Assembly: GCA_046050405.1 (NCBI GenBank)
Contig: JBJOPY010000170.1
Coordinates: 1 to 12,442 of the forward strand
Direction: 5' to 3'
Length of the DNA: 12,442 nt
DNA from: JADKCL01 sp046050405
Lineage (GTDB): Bacteria; Bacteroidota; Bacteroidia; J057; JADKCL01
Positions 6,286 to 12,442 of this stretch are shown here, piece by piece. The translations under genes and the position numbers were made by a program. The notes beneath the pieces were generated by a model. That model did no database searches, was not told where the DNA came from, and saw nothing but the letters and a program-made list of their open reading frames with translations. Every line of letters begins with the position of its first letter. Position 1 is the first letter of the stretch.

Positions 6286-9200
6286 ATGATCGGCGGTCAA
6301 ATCGGGATGGTCTTCGCCGAGCTTTCCTTCACCGGGGCGCTACTGGCTTCGATCTCATTGTACGGGGCTGCCCTGGGCACTGACCAGGGGCGCGCCGCAT
6401 GGCGCACCATCGGAGCCTCTTTCTGGCTGGTCCACGTCCTGAGCGTATTCGGCGTCATCGCGACCCTGTTCTACCTCATCTATACCCACGACTACCGCTA
6501 CCATTACGTCTGGAGCCACAGCTCCAATGAGCTGCCGGTCAAGTACATGATTTCCTGCTTCTGGGAAGGCCAGGAGGGTAGTTTTCTGTTGTGGACATTC
6601 TGGCATTCGATCCTGGGGACCATCACGCTGTACGGTGCGAAGCAATGGGGCTCCCTGGTCACTTCGATCATCGCCGCCGTCAATCTCATCCTTGCTTCCA
6701 TGATCCTGGGGGTCTATCTCCCTGCGTGGGGGGGAAAGTGCATCTATCTGGCGGCAGTTCTGGTTCCCGTGGGATATCTGGCGACGCGCCTTTTCCGGGG
6801 GGAGGACAGCCGGGGAACCAAGGGTGCCCTGCTGCTTGCGGGTGTCATGGTCGGATTGCTTTCGGCTTATCTGGCACTGTCCGGCAAGGCGGGATTCGTG
6901 CAGGAGGGATGGAGGGAGCTCTTCCGCAGCGGGGATCCGGGGTACATCGCCACCTATCTCCTCGTTGGCCTCACCATCGGCGGTGTCGCCGCAGCCATCG
7001 TCTGGCATTTCGTCCAGGAGAAGAAGATCATGGGGGACCGGGGCGAACTGCTGTCCCTCTTTACAGTGACTGCACTCGCCTTGGTGGCGATGCACGCAGG
7101 GTTCGGGACCTGGAAGATCGGTTCATCGCCTTTCATCAGCCTGCGCGATGCCTTCCAGGACGCACCCATTTTCCAGTCCGACCCGAATTTCACCCCGGTC
7201 AATGGCAAAGGCCTGAACTCCCTGCTGCAGAACTATTGGATGGTGATCCATCCGCCGACGCTGTTCCTGGGATTCGCGTCCACCACCGTGCCGTTTGCCT
7301 TCGTGATGGCGGCCGTGCTGCAAGGAAAGTTCACGGAATGGATTCGGCCCGCGTCGGTGTGGATGATTTTTTCCGTGGCGGTCCTCGGAATCGGGATCAT
7401 CATGGGCGGCTACTGGGCCTATGAAACCCTGAACTTCGGTGGTTACTGGAACTGGGATCCGGTCGAGAACTCCAGTTTCGTGCCCTGGATCCTCGGAATC
7501 GCAGCCCTGCATGGGGTGATCGCCTACCGCAAGAGCAAAGCCTTCCTGGGTTTCACCATGGCGCTCACCGTGAGCGTCTTTCTGATGGTGCTCTACAGCA
7601 CCTTCCTCACGCGGAGCGGCATCCTGGGCGACACCTCCGTCCATACCTTCACCGACCTGGGCTTGAGCGGGCAGTTGCTGGTGCTGCTGCTCGCATTTGT
7701 ATTCGACATCCTGGCGCTGTTCACGGCGAGGAGCAAGGAGATTCCGCAGGCGGTCAGGGGCATCCCCATGAAATCCGCCGAGTTTATGATCTTCCTCGGG
7801 GTGCTCTCGCTCCTGTTTGCAGGGATCGTCATCACGAACTTCACGTCCGTTCCCGTCCTGAACAAGATTCTCGGGACCAACTGGGCCCCACCTGCGCAGA
7901 TTGGCTTTTTCTACTATCGGTGGACGGTATTCCTTGCGATCGGACTGGCCCTGCTCTCGGGGATCGGCCAGTTCATGTTTTGGCGGAAGATACGCGGGGA
8001 GACGAAGTGGAACTCACTGCTGCGCCCCTATGTGCTGGCGATCCTGCTGGCGATCGCGGTCCTTTTTTCGATCGTGCTTTTCACGGACTGGCAGTTTTCG
8101 CTGGAGGATGAGCTTGCAGCCTGGTTGACGGAGGCAGGGCAGGCACCGGGCCTTGTGCGTGCTGGGATGCGCTACGTCGCATGGGCGCTCTTCATTTTCG
8201 CAGACGAGATCCTGCTTTTCTCCGCGCTGTTCATGATCCTGGCCAATCTGGACATCCTGATCGGCTTGCTGACGCTGAGCAAGCGCACGCGCAGCGTGAC
8301 AGGGGGCTCGATCGCGCACGTGGGCTTCGGCCTGATGCTGCTGGGAATCTTCTTTTCCAGCGGCTACGACCAGGTGCTGACCCTCAATTCCAACCCGAAT
8401 GAACTTGCCGCCCTGTCAGCGGACTCCAGGAACGACAATGTCCTGCTGCAAAGGAGGCTCGCGAGAAACATCAAGGGATTCGAAGTCACCTATCTCGGCA
8501 AAAAGGAGGCACAGGCTCCGGTTTCTGGTCTGAGCGTCATTCAGGAGGATTCCGCCTCCTTCAAGGTGCGCTTCCGCGACGCCACGGGCGACGTTTTCGC
8601 GTTTGTCCTGCCCAAGGACGTGTTTGTCGATGCTACGGGCCGGATCGATCTCCAGGCGGTCTCGGCCTTCATGAATGACAAGCTCGATTTCCTGAAGCCC
8701 CAGCATATCAATGAGCGGACGCTCTACGGCCTCCGATTCGTTCCCCGCAGCCGTGACCCCAGGACAAACGAGGACTTGCGCTGGCCGAGTCGCGCCTTCA
8801 CGCTGTATCCGGAGGCAGAGGTGAATCCTACGATGGGCCTGCTGGCCCACCCATCCCGTAAAATCTTCCTTGATCGCGATGTCTATGTCCATGTTTCCAC
8901 GGTGATGAAGGAGGACGATGAGCCCAAATATGAATTCTACAACCTGAACCTTGCCGTCGGCGACACGGCACAGACAGGCCGCACGAAACTGGTGCTGGAC
9001 CGTATCACCTCCGACCCGACTGCGGGGACGGAATACGAATTGATCGCGAAGGCGCACATCCGCATGGTGACGGATATCGGGACAGTGGTGGAGGCCACGC
9101 CGGTCTATCGGATCGACCGGCAAAACCGCGTATCCGTCAAGGATCACTACATCGACGACCTCCATACCTCCATCGCCTTCGTCGGGGTGAATACGGAAAC

Positions 9201-9468
9201 GGGCAAGGTCAATCTCCAGGTGCAGGAACAGGTGAACCCGCCCGACGACGTCGTGGTGATTCAAGCCATTCAGAAGCCTTGGATCAATCTCCTTTGGCTG
9301 GGGACTTTCGTGCTGACGTTCGGATTCGGGATGGCCATGGTGCGGAGGATCCGGGAGAACCGCGCAGGCAGGACGGAAAGGCCCGAGGAGGGCGAGGCGA
9401 CCGGCGCAAGCCCAGCCGGCGACCATGATTCCCTGGCCCGGGCCTCAGAAGAACCGGAAGATGCCTGA
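6286..9468 (+). CDS. ccmF: CcmF-type cytochrome c heme lyase (long Bacteroidota form, CcsA/CcmF family)
   Basis: This membrane protein should ligate heme from CcmE to the CxxCH motif of apocytochromes. The 1060-residue sequence starts like CcmF (MIGGQIGMVFAELSF) and carries WEGQEGS near 87 and the heme-binding tryptophan motif GGYWNWDPVEN (about 385-395). All four conserved histidines of CcmF are present: His322 (VIHPPTLFLG) and His453 (SVHTF) as periplasmic ligands, His409 (ALHGVIAYRK) and His678 (SIAHVGFG) as membrane ligands. Many hydrophobic helices fill residues 1-695. A soluble region of about 300 residues (roughly 697-995) precedes a last helix (998-1020) and a Glu/Ala-rich tail. E. 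coli CcmF is 647 residues, so the soluble part is much enlarged, as is common in Bacteroidota. Database names vary between CcsA and CcmF. The stop overlaps the next gene by 8 bases. Confidence 0.92.
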   Translation: MIGGQIGMVFAELSFTGALLASISLYGAALGTDQGRAAWRTIGASFWLVHVLSVFGVIATLFYLIYTHDYRYHYVWSHSSNELPVKYMISCFWEGQEGSFLLWTFWHSILGTITLYGAKQWGSLVTSIIAAVNLILASMILGVYLPAWGGKCIYLAAVLVPVGYLATRLFRGEDSRGTKGALLLAGVMVGLLSAYLALSGKAGFVQEGWRELFRSGDPGYIATYLLVGLTIGGVAAAIVWHFVQEKKIMGDRGELLSLFTVTALALVAMHAGFGTWKIGSSPFISLRDAFQDAPIFQSDPNFTPVNGKGLNSLLQNYWMVIHPPTLFLGFASTTVPFAFVMAAVLQGKFTEWIRPASVWMIFSVAVLGIGIIMGGYWAYETLNFGGYWNWDPVENSSFVPWILGIAALHGVIAYRKSKAFLGFTMALTVSVFLMVLYSTFLTRSGILGDTSVHTFTDLGLSGQLLVLLLAFVFDILALFTARSKEIPQAVRGIPMKSAEFMIFLGVLSLLFAGIVITNFTSVPVLNKILGTNWAPPAQIGFFYYRWTVFLAIGLALLSGIGQFMFWRKIRGETKWNSLLRPYVLAILLAIAVLFSIVLFTDWQFSLEDELAAWLTEAGQAPGLVRAGMRYVAWALFIFADEILLFSALFMILANLDILIGLLTLSKRTRSVTGGSIAHVGFGLMLLGIFFSSGYDQVLTLNSNPNELAALSADSRNDNVLLQRRLARNIKGFEVTYLGKKEAQAPVSGLSVIQEDSASFKVRFRDATGDVFAFVLPKDVFVDATGRIDLQAVSAFMNDKLDFLKPQHINERTLYGLRFVPRSRDPRTNEDLRWPSRAFTLYPEAEVNPTMGLLAHPSRKIFLDRDVYVHVSTVMKEDDEPKYEFYNLNLAVGDTAQTGRTKLVLDRITSDPTAGTEYELIAKAHIRMVTDIGTVVEATPVYRIDRQNRVSVKDHYIDDLHTSIAFVGVNTETGKVNLQVQEQVNPPDDVVVIQAIQKPWINLLWLGTFVLTFGFGMAMVRRIRENRAGRTERPEEGEATGASPAGDHDSLARASEEPEDA

Positions 9469-10258
9469 TCAAAAACTTGCAATCATCGGAGCAGGCAACC
9501 TCGCGTGGAACCTCGCGGCGGCACTGAAGGATTCTCCCTTCGAGGTGGTCCAGGTTTTTTCCCGCCACCTGGATTCAGCGTTCAAGATGGCCAGGGAGTT
9601 CCCGGGCATGCAGGCGGCATTTGCCCCGTCGCAGATGCGGCAAGACCTGGATGCGGTGATCGTGGCGAGCAGCGACCATGGCATCGAGGAGATCGCGGCG
9701 GCCTATGCTCCGTTCAAGGCCGCGTCCACCGTGGTGGCCCATACTTCAGGCTCCATTCCGCTGGACGCCCTCTCCCCGTTCGGATCGAATATCGGTGTAT
9801 TGTATGCCCTGCAGACCTTCACGAAGGGGCATGCGGCAGATTTCAGCGTCGTGCCGATTTTCCTGGAAGGCAATGCGCATGTCCTCGGGCGGCTGAGCCC
9901 CATCGCCGGGTTTCTTTCCCGGCGCGTGAGTGTCATCGACTCTGCCCAGCGGCTGCAACTGCATCTCGGCGCCGTGTTTGCCGCCAATTTCGCCAATTAC
10001 ATGTGGCTGCTCTCCGAAGACATTCTGAAGGGGCTCGGGCAGAGCGGGCTGGAGGTCTATGCCCCGCTGATCCGCGAGTGCATGGACAAGGCGCTCCGTT
10101 ACGGGCCTGCGAATGCACAGACAGGGCCGGCCCGCCGAGGGGACGCAGTCACCATGGACAGGCACCTTCAGGTTCTCCAGGGCCGGAATCCCGGGCTGGC
10201 AGCCATCTACCAGCAGCTCTCGCGGATGATCGCGGACAGGTTCAGGGAGCAGGGGTGA
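9461..10258 (+). CDS. Rossmann-fold and DUF2520 domain protein, putative NAD(P)-dependent oxidoreductase
   Basis: The 265-residue protein opens with a beta strand and a dinucleotide-binding loop (KLAIIGAGNLAWNLA, with Gly10, Gly12 and Ala15). The N-terminal Rossmann half runs to about 125. The C-terminal helical DUF2520 half has the family-typical stretches FAANFANYMW and QTGPARRGD..T.DRHL. Its fold is related to pyrroline-5-carboxylate reductase and ketopantoate reductase-like dehydrogenases. The substrate is unknown. ATG 9461 overlaps the ccmF TGA (9466-9468) by 8 bases and puts the nucleotide-binding loop at the usual distance from the N-terminus. An upstream in-frame ATG at 9425 would add 12 residues and lies deep inside ccmF. 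The overlap implies translational coupling to the cytochrome c maturation genes. I recall this neighbourhood from other Bacteroidota, but it could reflect conserved gene order only. Confidence 0.88.
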   Translation: MPDQKLAIIGAGNLAWNLAAALKDSPFEVVQVFSRHLDSAFKMAREFPGMQAAFAPSQMRQDLDAVIVASSDHGIEEIAAAYAPFKAASTVVAHTSGSIPLDALSPFGSNIGVLYALQTFTKGHAADFSVVPIFLEGNAHVLGRLSPIAGFLSRRVSVIDSAQRLQLHLGAVFAANFANYMWLLSEDILKGLGQSGLEVYAPLIRECMDKALRYGPANAQTGPARRGDAVTMDRHLQVLQGRNPGLAAIYQQLSRMIADRFREQG

Positions 10259-10315
10259 TCCTCCGGGTGCAGCCCCCCTTCCTGATTCCCGCCCATTCCC
10301 CCCTGCCCGTTTTTT
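10250..10315 (+). terminator. Weak candidate terminator at the end of the ccm operon
   Basis: CAGGGG (10250-10255, overlapping the stop region) can pair with CCCCTG (10300-10305), and a run of six T (10310-10315) follows closely. The loop is about 44 bases and very pyrimidine-rich, so this is far from a canonical hairpin. An end of transcription is expected somewhere here, because a strong new promoter follows at once. Confidence 0.25.
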
Positions 10316-10349
10316 GTTCATGCTACAGGGCGGATCCTGATGGATTGCC

Positions 10350-10380
10350 TTTGGGGGCAATGGGTCTTGCTTTACTTTTG
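10350..10380 (+). promoter_or_regulatory. Bacteroidota-type promoter of parC (TTTG-N19-TACTTTTG)
   Basis: TTTG at 10350-10353 and TACTTTTG at 10373-10380 match the -33 and -7 elements of the Bacteroidota consensus with exactly 19 bases between them. The predicted transcription start is near 10386, giving a leader of only about 12 bases before ATG 10398. A small perfect hairpin (ATTGCC 10344-10349 with GGCAAT 10356-10361) brackets the -33 element. Confidence 0.72.
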
Positions 10381-10397
10381 CCCTTCATTCGGGGCAG

Positions 10398-12442
10398 ATG
10401 GACATGAACGAAACTGAAAACGAAGGCGGTGAATTGCAAGACGGGACGATGCAGGAGGTGCTGGCTGTATCCGGACTGTACCAAAACTGGTTCCTGGATT
10501 ATGCCAGCTATGTGATCCTGGACAGGGCCGTCCCTTACATCGAGGACGGGCTCAAGCCTGTGCAGCGCAGAATCCTGCACTCAATGTATGAGCTCGACGA
10601 TGGAAGATTCAACAAGGTCGCGAACATCATCGGCTACACCATGCAGTACCACCCGCACGGCGATGCAGCCATCGGGGACGCGATCGTCAACCTCGGCCAG
10701 AAGGATCTCTTGATCGAAACGCAGGGGAACTGGGGGAACATCTTCACTGGCGACGGCGCGGCGGCGCCCCGGTACATCGAGGCGCGCCTCACGAAATTCG
10801 CCCTCGAGGTCGCCTTCAACCCCAAGACGACAACCTGGCAGCTGAGCTACGATGGCCGCAGAAACGAGCCTGTGACGCTGCCCATGAAGTTTCCGCTCGT
10901 GCTGGCGCAAGGCGTGGAGGGAATCGCCGTCGGCCTGAGCACGAAGATCCTCCCGCACAATTTCCGGGAATTGATCGAGGCCAGCATCGCCTACCTGAAA
11001 GGCCGCCCCTTCAAGCTCTTCCCTGACTTCCCCACGGGGGGCATGATCGACGTGGAGCATTACAATGCAGGCAGGCGGGGCGGCAAGGTCAGGGTCAGGG
11101 CCCGCATCGAGGAGCTGGACAAGAAGACACTGGTCATCACGGACATCCCCTACGGGCAAACCACTGCCACGGTGATCGACAGCATCCTGAAGGCCAATGA
11201 AAAGGGCAAGCTCAAGATCCGGAAGGCGGAGGACATCACGGCCAAGAACGTGGAGATCGTCGTCCACCTGCCCCTCGGTGTCAGTTCGAATACGGCCATC
11301 GATGCGCTCTACGCCTTTACCGCCTGCGAGGTCCCCATCTCCCCGAACTGCTGCATCATCGTGAACGATAAGCCCGTCTTCACAGATGTCAGGGATGTGC
11401 TCAAGCTCAGCACGGAGCGCACCAAGGAGCTGCTCCGAAGCGAGCTGGAAATCAAGAAGGGGGAACTGCAGGACAAGTGGCACATGTCATCCCTGGAGAA
11501 GATTTTCATCGAGCACCGCATCTATCGCGACATCGAGGAGGAGGAGACCTGGGAGGGTGTCATCAAGGCCATCGACAAGGGCCTCGATCCTTTCAAGCAC
11601 CTCCTGTTCCGGGAAGTGGTGGAGGAGGATATCCTGAGACTCACGGAGATCAGGATCAAGCGCATCTCTAAGTACGACAGCTTCAAGGCGGACGAGGCCA
11701 TCCGGAAACTGGAGGATGACCTCGTCCAGGTTCAGCATGACCTCGACCACCTGAACGAATTCGCGATCGCCTATTTCGAGCATCTCCTGGAGAAATACGG
11801 CCATGGACGGGAGCGCAAAACGGAGATCCGCACCTTCGACCAGATCAATGCGACCCAGGTCGTGATCGCGAACAAGAAGCTCTATGCCGACTTCGAGGAG
11901 GGGTTCGTCGGCACCGGAACCTCCCTGAAAGGCGCGCAATTCATCTGCGACTGCTCGGACATGGACGATATGATCGTCTTCTTGAAGAACGGAAGCATGA
12001 AGGTGATGAAGGTCGCCGACAAGGTGTTCGTGGGGAAGGGAATCATCCATGCAGGGATCTGGAAAAAGGGCGACGAACGCACGACCTACCATCTCATCTA
12101 TACGGACAAGAAGGACAGCCGCACCTACGCCAAGCGCTTCCACGTGCAAGGGATCACCCGCGACAAGGAGTACTTCCTGACCAAGAGCGAGCAGCCGGGC
12201 AAGGTGCATTACTTCAGTGTCCTGCCAAACGGGGAGGGGGAATCCGTGGTGGTGAAAATGCGCCCCGACAACAAGTTGCGGAAGCCTGTTTTCGACTTCG
12301 ACTTTGCGGAACTGGCCATCAAGGGGCGCAATGCGGGGGGCAACCTGCTCACAAAGTTCCCGGTCGGCAAGGTCGAGTTCAAGAGCAAGGGTGTCTCCAC
12401 GCTCGGTGGGATCAACATTTACTATGACGACGTCGTCAAGCG
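10398..12442 (+). CDS. parC: DNA topoisomerase IV subunit A (3' partial)
   Basis: The frame is open from ATG 10398 to the window edge (681 codons plus two bases) without a stop, so the gene is cut at its 3' end. It is the strand-cutting subunit of a type IIA topoisomerase that unlinks daughter chromosomes together with ParE. The breakage-reunion domain is clear: DYASYVILDRAVPYIEDGLK (about 34-53), YHPHGDAAIGDAIV (84-97), GDGAAAPRYIEAR with catalytic Tyr126 and the preceding Arg125. A coiled-coil arm falls near 430-465 and the start of the C-terminal beta domain follows. The GDAIVNLGQKDLLIETQGN stretch matches the Bacteroidota ParC type; GyrA usually reads HPHGDSAVYD. ATG 10404 is an alternative start two codons in. 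The gene has its own promoter. No parE is visible in the window. Confidence 0.93.
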   Translation, partial: MDMNETENEGGELQDGTMQEVLAVSGLYQNWFLDYASYVILDRAVPYIEDGLKPVQRRILHSMYELDDGRFNKVANIIGYTMQYHPHGDAAIGDAIVNLGQKDLLIETQGNWGNIFTGDGAAAPRYIEARLTKFALEVAFNPKTTTWQLSYDGRRNEPVTLPMKFPLVLAQGVEGIAVGLSTKILPHNFRELIEASIAYLKGRPFKLFPDFPTGGMIDVEHYNAGRRGGKVRVRARIEELDKKTLVITDIPYGQTTATVIDSILKANEKGKLKIRKAEDITAKNVEIVVHLPLGVSSNTAIDALYAFTACEVPISPNCCIIVNDKPVFTDVRDVLKLSTERTKELLRSELEIKKGELQDKWHMSSLEKIFIEHRIYRDIEEEETWEGVIKAIDKGLDPFKHLLFREVVEEDILRLTEIRIKRISKYDSFKADEAIRKLEDDLVQVQHDLDHLNEFAIAYFEHLLEKYGHGRERKTEIRTFDQINATQVVIANKKLYADFEEGFVGTGTSLKGAQFICDCSDMDDMIVFLKNGSMKVMKVADKVFVGKGIIHAGIWKKGDERTTYHLIYTDKKDSRTYAKRFHVQGITRDKEYFLTKSEQPGKVHYFSVLPNGEGESVVVKMRPDNKLRKPVFDFDFAELAIKGRNAGGNLLTKFPVGKVEFKSKGVSTLGGINIYYDDVVK

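Noticed and set aside
8416..9426. Antisense open frame of 336 codons over the end of ccmF
   Set aside because: It lies entirely within a conserved gene in high-G+C sequence. The translation shows no recognisable domain or plausible composition.
9505..10407. Open frame of 300 codons on the + strand overlapping the DUF2520 gene
   Set aside because: It is an alternative frame of the DUF2520 gene with low-complexity Gly/Arg/Pro-rich translation, and it runs through the parC promoter.
10581..12209. Two adjacent long antisense frames over parC (10581-11483 and 11487-12209)
   Set aside because: Both lie in the same frame opposite parC codons, a typical shadow effect. parC itself is unmistakable although it has no stop in the window.
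1..12442. CRISPR arrays, tRNA or rRNA genes, insertion sequences, phage genes
   Set aside because: I saw no short regularly spaced repeats, no tRNA-like or rRNA-like segments, no transposase or integrase motifs, and no terminal inverted repeats.
10398..12442. GyrA instead of ParC
   Set aside because: The sequence after HPHGD (AAIGDAIVNLGQKDLLIETQGN) follows the Bacteroidota topoisomerase IV pattern rather than the GyrA pattern with a Tyr-Asp pair (SAVYD). The missing C-terminus leaves slight doubt.

Overview
The window looks like a chromosomal segment of a member of the Bacteroidota with fairly high G+C. Four things support this: a type IX secretion (T9SS) sorting domain at the end of the first gene; a heme-export and cytochrome c maturation cluster with the Bacteroidota gene set and order; a ParC of the Bacteroidota type; and matches to the Bacteroidota promoter consensus (TAnnTTTG at -7, TTTG or TTG near -33) in the only two sizeable intergenic gaps. 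All real genes lie on the + strand. I cannot place the organism below phylum.

Layout. (1) Positions 1-3425 are the 3' part of a large secreted modular protein: four GEVED modules alternating with four fibronectin-III-like modules, then a PPC-like module and a T9SS C-terminal sorting domain. Its start lies upstream of the window. A strong intrinsic terminator follows at 3448-3484. (2) Positions 3485-3814 are non-coding, with several inverted repeats and a candidate promoter at 3773-3780. (3) Positions 3815-10258 form a tight gene run: ccmB, ccmC, a ccmD-like gene with an extra beta domain, ccmE (heme-binding CxxxY form), a long ccmF-type heme lyase, and a DUF2520 Rossmann-fold protein. Junctions are abutting or overlapping at ccmB/ccmC, ccmC/ccmD and ccmF/DUF2520, so this is almost certainly one operon. 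(4) Positions 10259-10397 are intergenic and carry an excellent promoter match (TTTG-N19-TACTTTTG). (5) From 10398 to the window edge lies the 5' part of a topoisomerase IV subunit A gene (parC), which has no stop codon in the window.

How the genes work together. CcmB and CcmC are membrane proteins that deliver heme to the periplasm. The CcmD-like protein should help release heme-loaded CcmE. CcmE is the membrane-anchored heme chaperone, and CcmF ligates heme to apocytochrome c. The ATPase CcmA and the thiol-handling parts (CcmG, CcmH) are not in the window. The DUF2520 protein is a putative NAD(P)-dependent enzyme with no obvious link to heme chemistry, although its start codon overlaps the ccmF stop.

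Most notable observations: the CcmD-like protein appears to be a fusion of a signal peptide, a beta domain resembling those of Bacteroidota tail-fibre or adhesin-type proteins, and a CcmD transmembrane anchor. The 389-base gap before ccmB holds mutually exclusive inverted repeats and unusually few stop codons in several frames.
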